A stretch of 64,000 nucleotides of DNA from Oscillospiraceae bacterium (GTDB taxonomy: Bacteria > Bacillota > Clostridia > Oscillospirales > Acutalibacteraceae). Position numbers and translations under genes: made by a program. The stretch spans positions 1-64,000 of the forward strand of contig SVOY01000009.1 of assembly GCA_015066105.1 (NCBI GenBank), read 5' to 3'. Positions within the stretch are counted from its first letter, which is position 1. Each line of letters starts with the position of its first letter. The notes under the pieces were generated by a model. It made no database searches, was not told the DNA's origin, and saw nothing but the letters and a program-made list of their open reading frames with translations. Of the stretch, positions 34,735 to 41,996 are shown piece by piece.

Positions 34735-34787
34735 GAAGTTCTTTGGGTTACCTTTCTTTCAAGAAAGGTAACGCCCGACCGGCGAGG
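34735..34787. repeat. Short hairpin repeat, copy 2
   Basis: GAAGTTCTTTGG is followed by GTTACCTTTCTT/AAGAAAGGTAAC with a TC loop, then GCCCGACCGGCGAGG. It matches copy 1 at 31434-31486 in order and sequence with compensating changes in the stem. Confidence 0.8.
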
Positions 34788-34802
34788 TCATATATAAAAG
34801 TT

Positions 34803-34838
34803 AAAGTCACGGCTGATGTTTAATTCAACCGTGACTTT
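34803..34838. terminator. Bidirectional terminator between aspS and the blaR1-like gene
   Basis: AAAGTCACGG (34803-34812) pairs with CCGTGACTTT (34829-34838) across a 16-nt loop, with T-rich tails on both strands. Confidence 0.75.
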
Positions 34839-34900
34839 TATGTTATTTAATTATTGTTTTATTATCGTATCACATTCCTAAAGGGGAAAGGTGAAATCAA

Positions 34901-36796
34901 TCAAAAAACCTCACTTGTCTGCGAATCAATCAGCCTTGTTGTCGGCTCGGGCGGGGCAGGTGCTTCACTGTCCTCAACAATGACGGCGTTTGTGGTCAGC
35001 TTGTTTTCATCATAAATATAATAAAGCTTGCCGTCCTTCTCGGGACCCTCATAAAGGAAGAAATCCTTCACCGCAATAGTCTCCTGACCGATGTAGTTGC
35101 CTTCAAGGTCAAAGGCGTGTGCCACAGCCTCGGTGCTGCCGTTTTCGTATTCGGCAAGGTAGTAGCGGTTCTTTTCTTCGTCAGCGCGTCTTTCGTAAAC
35201 AATGTATTTTTCACCGTATCTGTACATCGTGACGCCCATAAAATCGGGATAAAGTTGAGTGTTGATGTTAAGGTAGGGATTGATTGTCTCTGTTGAATTT
35301 ATTTTTTCCTGTGCTTCATAATAGGTCATAAGCACAATATTGGTTTCATCAGAGGGTACAATTTCACAGTCAATGCCTGCTTCCTTTAAGGCTGATTTTG
35401 CATAAGCTTTTTCCTGCGCTTCTATTTCGTCAATGTATTTTTGTGGGTTGAGGGCCTGCCTTTCAAATTCATTGGGAAACAGCTCTCTTATGGAGTCTCC
35501 GTAGCCCATTCCGTCTTCGGGCGTTTTAAGCTCCTTGAGCTTGTAAAATCCGCCCTTATCCCAAAAAACGGCAACAAAGGGGCAGGCACTTCCGCTTCCC
35601 ATATAGGGTGAAAGATAGCCGTTCATAAAGTTCATTGTGGAGTAGGACATATATCCGTAAACGGTGACCTCGTCATCCTTAGCGGAGTAACCGAAAATTT
35701 TATGCCCCTCTGTTTTGCAGAAATAGGGCCAATACCCGTCATCACACTGCTCGAGTATCATTTGTGAAACGGCATCGTCAAGGGCAGGGTCAATATTATC
35801 AGATGTGTGAAGAGCCTGAGGATTGGAGATAAAGGCAACGGTGCAGATAAATAACAGCACAAGACCGATAGCAACAGCTGCTTTTTTCGGCTTTTTCCAT
35901 GCAAGTGCATTTTTAATCCTCTGCTTCACTCCCGATTCGCCGAAGCAAAGGGGCGAGGGTGAGGGTAGCCTTTTGTTTGACGCAAAGGACAAAAGGGATG
36001 AGCTGTAATCCTTGCGGATGCTTTCGTTGCTCTTTAAAACCTCTTCATCGCAGGCCATTTCCATATCGCGGCTCATAAGTGCAAAGGCGAGGTAGCAAAG
36101 GGGATTGAACCAATGTACGGTCAGCACAAGGAAGGCAAAAATCTTGCTGAAGTGGTCAAGGCTTTTGATGTGCGTTTTTTCGTGGAGAATTATGTATTGC
36201 TTTTCCTTTTCATCAAGGCCGTAGGGGAGATAGATTTTCGGGCGGAAAACACCCATAACAAAAGGTGCGGAGATATTTTCGCTTTCAAACACATTACCCT
36301 CAAGCTTTACTGCAGTGCGAAGCCTCTTTTTTGTTTTTACAAAGGTAACGCCTGCATAAATAAGCATTGCGAATATTCCCATAATCCACACACAGCCAAG
36401 CACGAAAAGATAAACCTGCAGAGGATTTGCACTGTTATCGGGTGCACCCGTAAAGGCCTCAAAGGTGCTGGGAATGAGGCCTTGCTCCTGCGTGATGCCC
36501 GTTGTAAATTCGGGCGTGTAGTCCCAATCGTAGCTCAGGGGCACATATTCGTGTATGTTATTTGCGTAAACATCCTTGTTGAATATGCCGAGGTTAAAAA
36601 AGCTGAAGGCCGACTGCATTGTAAAGGGGCAGACGAGCCTGAAAAAGGGTGCAATCCACAGAAGATAGGAAAGCTTTTTCGGTGCTTTTTTGAGCAAAAG
36701 CCTCGCAACAAGTACGGCAAGGATAATGTACGAGCCGGTGATTGACATATTCAGTATGTAAGTAAAGGCGTCAGAAACAATCTGCTCGGGATACAT
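34901..36796 (-). CDS. BlaR1/MecR1-family M56 sensor peptidase
   Basis: 631 residues. The N-terminal ~330 residues hold four to five membrane helices and the M56 zinc protease domain: HEKTH at 205-209 (ILHEKTHIKSLDHFSKIF), with the downstream MEMACDEEVL as third ligand. A later helix (AAVAIGLVLLFICTVAFI) leads to an extracellular part of ~290 residues. That part shows no S-x-x-K/S-x-N/K-T-G penicillin-binding signature, so it probably senses something else or works indirectly. On activation it should cleave the BlaI-type repressor. The start lies 2 bases after the repressor stop, whose last codons contain its AAGGAGG. Confidence 0.87.
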   Translation of the reverse strand: MYPEQIVSDAFTYILNMSITGSYIILAVLVARLLLKKAPKKLSYLLWIAPFFRLVCPFTMQSAFSFFNLGIFNKDVYANNIHEYVPLSYDWDYTPEFTTGITQEQGLIPSTFEAFTGAPDNSANPLQVYLFVLGCVWIMGIFAMLIYAGVTFVKTKKRLRTAVKLEGNVFESENISAPFVMGVFRPKIYLPYGLDEKEKQYIILHEKTHIKSLDHFSKIFAFLVLTVHWFNPLCYLAFALMSRDMEMACDEEVLKSNESIRKDYSSSLLSFASNKRLPSPSPLCFGESGVKQRIKNALAWKKPKKAAVAIGLVLLFICTVAFISNPQALHTSDNIDPALDDAVSQMILEQCDDGYWPYFCKTEGHKIFGYSAKDDEVTVYGYMSYSTMNFMNGYLSPYMGSGSACPFVAVFWDKGGFYKLKELKTPEDGMGYGDSIRELFPNEFERQALNPQKYIDEIEAQEKAYAKSALKEAGIDCEIVPSDETNIVLMTYYEAQEKINSTETINPYLNINTQLYPDFMGVTMYRYGEKYIVYERRADEEKNRYYLAEYENGSTEAVAHAFDLEGNYIGQETIAVKDFFLYEGPEKDGKLYYIYDENKLTTNAVIVEDSEAPAPPEPTTRLIDSQTSEVF

Positions 36797-36798
36797 AG

Positions 36799-37161
36799 CT
36801 ATACCTCCTTATATTCGTCGATAAGAGCTTTGAGCTCGGCGGCTTCTTTTTCACTCAGCTTTTTTCCGCGGAAGAATGCGGCAAGAAAGTGGGGGAGTGA
36901 GCCCTTGAAGGTGTGCTCAACAAAGTGCTCACTTGCACTTTTCTGCACATCCTCACGCCTGACGAGTGAGGACACAACCGAGGCATTATTTTCGGCAAAG
37001 CCTTTTTCCGTCAGCTTTTTGAGCACGGTGTAGGTTGTGGATTTTTTCCAGCCTAAGGTTTCACTGCAAAGGTCTACAAGCTTTTTTGAGCTGAGGGGCT
37101 CATTATCCCAGACAATGCACATAAAGCGGTAGTCGCTTTCGCAAAGCTTTAAATCATTCAT
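36799..37161 (-). CDS. BlaI/MecI-family transcriptional repressor
   Basis: 120 residues. An N-terminal winged helix (SDYRFMCIVWDNEPLSSKKL, GWKKSTTYTVLKKLTEKGF) and a C-terminal dimerisation region (LPHFLAAFFRGKKLSEKEA). The family binds as dimers to palindromes in its own promoter and is released by proteolysis through the BlaR1 partner. The start is ATG 37161, with AAGGAGGAG ahead of it; the 26-residue longer frame from 37239 runs through the promoter. Two operator palindromes sit upstream. Confidence 0.92.
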   Translation of the reverse strand: MNDLKLCESDYRFMCIVWDNEPLSSKKLVDLCSETLGWKKSTTYTVLKKLTEKGFAENNASVVSSLVRREDVQKSASEHFVEHTFKGSLPHFLAAFFRGKKLSEKEAAELKALIDEYKEV

Positions 37162-37185
37162 AGTAACTCCTCCTTCAGAATGTTG

Positions 37186-37201
37186 GTCTATAACAATCGA
37201 C
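37186..37201. promoter_or_regulatory. BlaI-type operator O2
   Basis: GTCTATAACAATCGAC is an imperfect palindrome (GTCTA...CGAC; one mismatch) lying between the promoter and the repressor start codon. It matches O1 in layout and is centred 26 bp from it. Confidence 0.65.
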
Positions 37202-37210
37202 TGCACCTTT

Positions 37211-37239
37211 AGTCTACAATAATAGACCGCAAAAGTCAA
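37211..37239 (-). promoter_or_regulatory. Promoter of the blaI-blaR1 pair with operator O1
   Basis: On the minus strand TTGACT (37234-37239) and TAGACT (37211-37216) are 17 bases apart. The perfect palindrome GTCTACAATAATAGAC (37212-37227) covers the -10 element and spacer, so bound repressor should block RNA polymerase. Confidence 0.75.
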
Positions 37240-37320
37240 GGGGTAAAATTATTAAGTTTATGTAATAAATTCAAGACACAAAAAAGGATAAAAAAAGTTG
37301 AAAAAAATTGCAAAAAGGTA

Positions 37321-37349
37321 TTGACTTTTTAACAAAGGGGTGGTATTAT
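37321..37349 (+). promoter_or_regulatory. Promoter of the tRNA-Leu region
   Basis: TTGACT (37321-37326) and TATTAT (37344-37349) are 17 bases apart. It lies 27 bases before the partial tRNA copy and about 200 bases before the intact tRNA gene. Confidence 0.8.
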
Positions 37350-37375
37350 ATTCAAGCGTTCGAAAGAGCGGCAGA

Positions 37376-37403
37376 TAATATGCGAGAGTGGCGGAATCGG
37401 CAG
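37376..37403 (+). pseudogene. Partial copy of the tRNA-Leu 5' end
   Basis: TAATAT plus the first 22 bases of the tRNA-Leu gene (GCGAGAGTGGCGGAATCGGC and AG) are repeated exactly here, 171 bases upstream of the intact copy. After position 37403 the sequence departs from tRNA. It is the 5' boundary of a 143-bp insert that carries an inverted repeat (CAAAATTCG 37461-37469 with CGAATTTTG 37490-37498, flanked by GCGGT/ACCGC). Confidence 0.85.
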
Positions 37404-37552
37404 CTTTGAGCTTGACCGCGTCCTGTGGACGATGAAGGGAAAGCGAAAAGGCGAAGCGGTCAAAATTCGGCGAAGCGAAAAGCGAGCAACGAATTTTGGG
37501 CACCGCAAGAGTCACGCGCACGTAACCTTAATCGGTTGCAAAAACTTAATAT

Positions 37553-37637
37553 GCGAGAGTGGCGGAATCGGCAGACGCGCACGTTTGAGGGGCGTGTGGG
37601 GCAGCTCGTACGGGTTCAAGTCCCGTCTCTCGCACCA
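37553..37637 (+). tRNA. tRNA-Leu (anticodon GAG)
   Basis: Class II tRNA with encoded CCA. The acceptor stem is GCGAGAG/CTCTCGC. The anticodon stem is CACGT/GCGTG around the loop TTGAGGG, giving anticodon GAG for CUC codons. The variable arm covers about 12 bases before the T arm ACGGG-TTCAAGT-CCCGT. The tRNA stands alone and is followed by a terminator. Confidence 0.93.
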
Positions 37638-37638
37638 C

Positions 37639-37678
37639 GATGCGTGTTCATAAGGGATTTGAACACGCATCCTTTTTT
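37639..37678 (+). terminator. Terminator of the tRNA-Leu gene
   Basis: A 12-bp stem GATGCGTGTTCA/TGAACACGCATC (37639-37650 with 37660-37671) is followed by C and six Ts. Confidence 0.9.
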
Positions 37679-37739
37679 GTTTAAAAACAGATTGATATAT
37701 TTTTTGTAGTTTGTCGCAATTTATCTGCGGCTTTTTTCT

Positions 37740-38091
37740 TTATGCTGTTTCAGGTAAAGTGCCTGAAATGTAATTCACTGCTACTCCCTGTCGGGTATCG
37801 TTTACGATTGAGATTTTGTCGGGCAATTCAATGTATCCTACAAATCGGTAGTAAATAACAATTCTCTGTGTTTTGTTTTTTACCTTTACCCTCACTCTCA
37901 TAAACATCAATGTGGTCAATAAGCTCCTTTGCAAGAGGTGCCGTAAGGGTTTTTATTTCCATAAACTTTCTCACTACACCGATGAACATATCCTTTCCTT
38001 TGGTTGTCTCTTGTGTACTTGAAAGCCTCTTACGGAGTTCGGATATCTTTCCTTTTAGCTCAGTTCTTTCAAGCTCATATTTATGTGACAT
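37740..38091 (-). pseudogene. C-terminal remnant of a large serine recombinase, frameshifted
   Basis: Two overlapping minus-strand frames together read like the tail of a large serine recombinase: a coiled-coil part (ERTELKGKISELRKRL) followed by ELIDHIDVYESEGKGK in one frame and NKTQRIVIYYRFVGYIELP in the other. The frames join in a run of six As (T6 at 37876-37881 on the plus strand), where one base too many breaks the gene. The catalytic N-terminal domain is absent. It probably comes from the lost mobile element next to tRNA-Leu. Confidence 0.75.
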
Positions 38092-38111
38092 ATGGGTAAA
38101 CCATTCATCCG

Positions 38112-38480
38112 TTACCTTGCTCCCTGATTTTTAAGTGCATCCATTTTCATCTTGTATGCGTGGGCTTTCTCACTCGGCAACACTTCATCTCTTTGTAAGT
38201 TAAGGTCAACGAGTATAACCGTAGCTTCATCCCTGGTAAGCTCCTTAACAATGAAAGGGATTGTTTCAATGCCGAGCCGTCTGCAGGCTTCAACTCTTCT
38301 ATTACCACTGATGATTTCATAGTTCCCATCGTCAAGGCTGCGGACGATGATTGGTGTAAGTACTCCTAAATTTGAAATGCTGTCAATCAGCATCTCAAAG
38401 GCCGTGTCCTCTCTGAAAATGAAAGGATTGTTTTCAAATGATTTTAAGTTTTCGATTCTGATTTCTGATAGAGTTGTCAT
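38112..38480 (-). pseudogene. Truncated ParB/Spo0J-like nuclease-domain protein
   Basis: 122 residues covering the ParB N-terminal domain: FENNPFIFREDTAFEML, then GVLTPIIVRSLDDGNYEIIS, GNRRVEACRRLG and ILVDLNLQRDEVLPSEKAHA. Full ParB-like proteins of mobile elements are about 250-300 residues with a helix-turn-helix after this point, so the gene ends too early (KNQGAR then stop) and runs straight into the recombinase remnant. Its start overlaps the stop of the fragment upstream (ATGA). It may still be translated but is unlikely to partition anything. Confidence 0.75.
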
Positions 38481-38644
38481 GATAAGGCTTCAAGCTGACG
38501 GCGTACCATAGTGTCAAAATTGCCGTTGTTGCCGACATAAAAGACATCAGCACCGTGATTTTCAATTAAATCAACAAGAGTCGACCGTAAGGTTTGCTCT
38601 ATATTTTTGGGCGTGTCCTTGTGGCCGAAGAAGGTTACCGTCAT
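38477..38644 (-). pseudogene. Truncated SLOG/DUF1273-like protein, 55 residues
   Basis: The minus strand reads MTVTFFGHKDTPKNIEQTLR at its start, then ENHGADVFYVGNNGNFDTMV, and stops after RRQLEALS. FFGH and YVGNNGNFD match the nucleotide-binding N terminus of SLOG-superfamily DUF1273-like proteins common on Clostridia mobile elements, which are normally about 150-180 residues. GGAGAG lies upstream of the ATG. The stop overlaps the ParB-like start, the spacing of an original operon, but both are cut short. Confidence 0.65.
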
Positions 38645-38667
38645 AATTATCTCTCCAATTTACAAAA

Positions 38668-38689
38668 CCCACCGATTTTCTTCGGTGGG
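38668..38689. terminator. Hairpin upstream of the scar genes
   Basis: CCCACCGA (38668-38675) pairs with TCGGTGGG (38682-38689). On the minus strand TTTTG follows it, so it could terminate a transcript arriving from the MITE side. Confidence 0.6.
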
Positions 38690-38723
38690 CTATCTTATGA
38701 CCTCGCTATCTCTGTTGACTCAC

Positions 38724-39000
38724 AAGGTGACAGCAGTCTAATCCAATAAGCCTTAAAAGTCCGATTTGCGGCACCTTTGATGATTTTTCTCCTCGCAAGA
38801 CGCGAGTATTGTTTCGTCGAAGAAATCCTCAAAATCACCACAACTCGGGCTTTTAAGGTTCTTCGAAGTTTAATGGGAGGAGATTTTTATTTCGACAAGG
38901 CGAAAAATGAAGAAAGGCTGACGCCTTTCAAGGCTTTTAAACGCAGTCGAGGTGAAAATATACCCCATTAAACCTTATTGGATTAGGCTACTGTCACCTT
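38724..39000 (+). mobile_element. MITE-like element, copy A
   Basis: 277 bp with terminal inverted repeats of ~30 bp: AAGGTGACAGCAGTCTAATC at the left, and the complement of AAGGTGACAGTAGCCTAATC at the right end. It has no transposase; a 64-codon plus-strand frame inside has no ribosome site. The same element in opposite orientation is at 50526-50800 and aligns end to end with ~80% identity by eye. No TA duplication is evident at this copy. Confidence 0.85.
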
Positions 39001-39147
39001 TTGGGTGTGAAGACCGGCCTGCCGTTGGCATAAGGCATCTTGAAATTTAATTGTGTGTATAGCGGTCATTAAGATTTAGGTAAGTTGTATCATAGAATAC
39101 ATCATCAAAATAATTATATCATATACAAAACTATATTTCAATACTGT

Positions 39148-39166
39148 TATCGTATTTTATACGATA
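39148..39166. promoter_or_regulatory. Palindrome upstream of the XRE gene, likely operator
   Basis: TATCGTAT and ATACGATA form a perfect 8-bp inverted repeat with a TTT spacer, ending 2 bases before the -35 element. It is the kind of site an XRE dimer would bind. Confidence 0.6.
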
Positions 39167-39168
39167 TT

Positions 39169-39197
39169 TTTACTGTCTTTATAGGTTAAAATATAAT
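39169..39197 (+). promoter_or_regulatory. Promoter of the XRE gene
   Basis: TTTACT (39169-39174) and TATAAT (39192-39197) are 17 bases apart, 16 bases before the start codon at 39213, with AAGGCGGTGA in between. Confidence 0.7.
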
Positions 39198-39212
39198 AAA
39201 GGCGGTGATGTT

Positions 39213-39518
39213 ATGGATGAAAAAGATTTTGCTTTAAGAATAACACAATTGAGATTAAGTAAAGGTGTATCTGCTCGTGAGATGAGTCTGTCAATGGGGC
39301 AGAATCCCGGATATATCAATGGAATTGAATCAGGAAAAGCTCTTCCGTCTATTTCAGGCTTCTTTTACATCTGCGACTATCTTAACATTACACCTATGGA
39401 GTTTTTTGATGTGTCCGTAAAGAACCCGACTAAATCAAAGGAGCTTCTTGATGCAACAAAGAATTTAAGTAATGAACAGTTAGAACATTTGATTGCTATT
39501 GCTAAAGGCTTAAAATAA
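39213..39518 (+). CDS. XRE-family transcriptional regulator
   Basis: 101 residues. A helix-turn-helix (ALRITQLRLSKGVSAREMSL, GQNPGYINGIESGKALPSIS) makes up most of the protein; the C-terminal helix (LSNEQLEHLIAIAKGL) could dimerise. It is AT-rich and lies next to the MITE and mobile-element scar, so it may have arrived with them. It probably regulates itself through the palindrome at 39148; the following MATE gene is a possible target but has its own terminator-separated leader. Confidence 0.85.
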   Translation: MDEKDFALRITQLRLSKGVSAREMSLSMGQNPGYINGIESGKALPSISGFFYICDYLNITPMEFFDVSVKNPTKSKELLDATKNLSNEQLEHLIAIAKGLK

Positions 39519-39527
39519 AACAGCTTA

Positions 39528-39558
39528 ACCCCTGACCGCAAAAGTCAGGGGTATTTTC
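39528..39558 (+). terminator. Terminator of the XRE gene
   Basis: ACCCCTGAC (39528-39536) pairs with GTCAGGGGT (39544-39552), followed by ATTTTC. Confidence 0.75.
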
Positions 39559-39639
39559 ATCTCTCTCGGTTGAAAGTTAGGCGGTTAAGTGGTATAATCG
39601 TTTCATAACCCAGCATCTGAACGGAAGTGTAAAAAACAA

Positions 39640-41034
39640 ATGTCAACTGTAAAAAACTCTGCAAAAACTGACTTCTCCGTAGGGCCCGTATGGAAGTGTA
39701 TCGTCGCTCAGGCAATACCTCTGACTGTGGCTCAGCTTGTTCAGTTATTATATAATGTTGTGGACCGCATATACCTCGGCCATATGGGAGACGGCGACAG
39801 TATGGCTCTGACGGGCGTGGGGCTTACCTTTCCCGTTGTTTCACTGATTATGGCCTTTACTGCTCTGTTCGGTAACGGCGGTGTGCCTCTCTTTGCCATA
39901 AAGCGAGGCGCGGGAGAGGAAAAAGCCGCAGGCAGGATTTTGGGCAACTCCTTTGCTTTGCTGCTGTGCAGCTCGCTGATTTTAACTGCGGCGGGATATG
40001 CTTTTACAAAGCCCATTCTTTTTGCCTTCGGTGCCGGTGAGGAGTCCTATATCTACGCCAAGGAGTATCTTGGCGTTTATCTTCTCGGCACGGTCTTTTC
40101 TATGCTTGCAACGGGAATGAACGGATATATTAACGCTCAGGGCTTTCCTAAAATCGGTATGTGGGCGGTTACTATCGGTGCTGTATGTAATATAGTCCTC
40201 GACCCGATATTCATTTTCGGACTGAATATGGGTGTTGCAGGTGCCGCTTTGGCAACAATAATCAGTCAGGCTGTTTCTGCGGCTTGGGTGCTTCGCTTTC
40301 TTACCGGCAAAAAAGCAATCATTCCCTTGCGCCGTGAGAATATAAGAATAGGCAAAAGCCTCACTAAAGATATCTGTAAGCTCGGCATATCAAATTTCAT
40401 TATGCAGGGTACTACCTGTCTTGTTCAGGTGGCGTGTAATAAAACCTTGCAGACATTTGGCGGTGATTTATACATCGGCATTATGACAGTAACAAACTCT
40501 GTACGTGAGATTTTTATGCTACCTGTTATGGGTATAGTGACGGGTGCACAGCCTGTTGTCAGCTTCAATTACGGAGCAAGAAAATTTGACAGAGTACGCT
40601 CAGGTATCCGCTTCAACACCCTGATAGGTACTGTTTACACATTGTTTGCCTGGCTGTTGGTAATTTTATTCCCGGGCTTCTGGTTCGGCATCTTTTCCGA
40701 CGATGTTCAGATGGCAGAGCTCGGCATAGAAGCACTTAAGGTTTACTTCTTCGGTTTTGTGTTTATGTCGTTACAGTTTGCAGGTCAGTCAACCTTCCAG
40801 GCCCTGGGCGATGCAAGGCACGCAGTATTCTTTTCACTTCTTCGCAAGGCTATTATCGTAGTGCCCCTTACACTTCTGCTTCCGCGGATGGGCTTGGGTG
40901 TTATGGGTGTGTTTATGGCTGAGCCGATTTCCAATGTGCTCGGCGGTGCGGCCTGCTACCTTACAATGCGTATGACGGTTTACAAAGAGATTAAAAAGGA
41001 AATTGCGAGGGCAGAAAGGGATAACTCTCGGTAA
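39640..41034 (+). CDS. MATE-family efflux transporter
   Basis: 464 residues with 12 membrane helices. The family's repeated halves are visible (PLTVAQLVQLLYNVVDRIYL near the start and NSVREIFMLPVMGIVTGAQP in the second half). It exports cationic drugs or metabolites with Na+ or H+; the substrate is unknown. The ribosome site CGGAAGTG is modest. A strong terminator follows the gene at 41041. Confidence 0.93.
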   Translation: MSTVKNSAKTDFSVGPVWKCIVAQAIPLTVAQLVQLLYNVVDRIYLGHMGDGDSMALTGVGLTFPVVSLIMAFTALFGNGGVPLFAIKRGAGEEKAAGRILGNSFALLLCSSLILTAAGYAFTKPILFAFGAGEESYIYAKEYLGVYLLGTVFSMLATGMNGYINAQGFPKIGMWAVTIGAVCNIVLDPIFIFGLNMGVAGAALATIISQAVSAAWVLRFLTGKKAIIPLRRENIRIGKSLTKDICKLGISNFIMQGTTCLVQVACNKTLQTFGGDLYIGIMTVTNSVREIFMLPVMGIVTGAQPVVSFNYGARKFDRVRSGIRFNTLIGTVYTLFAWLLVILFPGFWFGIFSDDVQMAELGIEALKVYFFGFVFMSLQFAGQSTFQALGDARHAVFFSLLRKAIIVVPLTLLLPRMGLGVMGVFMAEPISNVLGGAACYLTMRMTVYKEIKKEIARAERDNSR

Positions 41035-41040
41035 ACTGAG

Positions 41041-41077
41041 CACCCCCTTGATTTTTTTAAAAATCGGGGGTGTTATT
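41041..41077 (+). terminator. Terminator of the MATE gene
   Basis: CACCCCC-TT-GATTTTT and AAAAATC-GGGGGTG form a long stem (41041-41056 with 41059-41072), followed by TTATTTTATT. Confidence 0.85.
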
Positions 41078-41159
41078 TTATTGCTGTGCAGTTGAAAAGC
41101 TTTGTATAATTATGCTATAATCAGCCTGTAACGTGATTTTTAATTTGGCGGAGAAAAAT

Positions 41160-41981
41160 ATGAACAACATTACGGAAATTACAGATTTTTTTGCACCTGA
41201 GCTGGACGTGTACGCAAGGCTGACAGAGGCTCAGCTGTTAAATAAGGAGTTCCCCGAAAAGGGACTGTTTATAGCGGAAAGTCCCAAGGTTATTGAGCGC
41301 GCTTTAGGGGCGGGCTATGAGCCGGTTTCCTGCCTTATGGAGAAAAGGCACATTGAGGGCGAGGGTAAGCGGATACTTGAAAAAATGAAGGGTGTTCCCG
41401 TTTTTTGTGCGGAATTTGATGTGCTGACACAGCTGACGGGCTTCAAGCTTACCAGAGGTATGCTGTGCGCAATGAGGCGCAAGCCTTTGCAGAGGGTTGA
41501 AGAAATCTGCCGTGGAAAAAGAAGAATAGTAATACTCGACAAGGTTATGAACCCGACGAATGTTGGTGCAATAATCCGCTCGGCGGCAGCCCTCGGAATG
41601 GATGCGGTACTGCTGACTCAGGGCTGCTCCGACCCATTGTACAGGCGTGCCGCAAGGGTCAGTATGGGTACCGTGTTTCAGATTGAGTGGACCTTTTTGC
41701 CCGATGACAGCATTGAAAAAATAAAGGGCCTCGGCTTTAAAACCGTGGCAATGGCACTTAAGGATAATTCGCTTTGCGTTGATGACCCGAGGCTTACAAA
41801 TGCGGATAAGCTTGCGGTTATTATGGGCACGGAGGGCGATGGCCTTTCAGACAGGACTATAGCTGACTGCGACTACACCGTGAAAATACCTATGTATCAC
41901 GGCGTGGATTCGCTGAATGTTGCGGCCGCGTCTGCGGTAGCCTTTTATCAGCTTGGAAACAGGAATAATTTTTGTGAATAG
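41160..41981 (+). CDS. TrmH/SpoU-family RNA methyltransferase
   Basis: 273 residues. The C-terminal SPOUT knot carries motif 1 NPTNVGAIIRSAAALGMDAV, motif 2 LAVIMGTEGDGLS and motif 3 IPMYHGVDSLNVAAA. The N-terminal ~100 residues form the L30e-like substrate-binding domain. It 2'-O-methylates a ribose in rRNA or tRNA with SAM; the exact site is not known. The start was placed at ATG 41160, with GGCGGAG upstream; a GTG at 41133 has none. It is followed 15 bases later by the GH78 gene. Confidence 0.9.
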   Translation: MNNITEITDFFAPELDVYARLTEAQLLNKEFPEKGLFIAESPKVIERALGAGYEPVSCLMEKRHIEGEGKRILEKMKGVPVFCAEFDVLTQLTGFKLTRGMLCAMRRKPLQRVEEICRGKRRIVILDKVMNPTNVGAIIRSAAALGMDAVLLTQGCSDPLYRRAARVSMGTVFQIEWTFLPDDSIEKIKGLGFKTVAMALKDNSLCVDDPRLTNADKLAVIMGTEGDGLSDRTIADCDYTVKIPMYHGVDSLNVAAASAVAFYQLGNRNNFCE

Positions 41982-41996
41982 ACAGGGGGAGTCAAT

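Noticed and set aside
34901-36796. Reading the BlaR1-like protein as a direct beta-lactam receptor
   Set aside because: No penicillin-binding motifs are seen in the outer domain and no beta-lactamase gene is near.
37425-37709. 94-residue plus-strand frame over the tRNA-Leu gene
   Set aside because: It runs through an intact tRNA and its terminator and resembles nothing.
38777-38971. 64-codon plus-strand frame in MITE A
   Set aside because: It is inside the element, has no ribosome site, and is not kept open in copy B.
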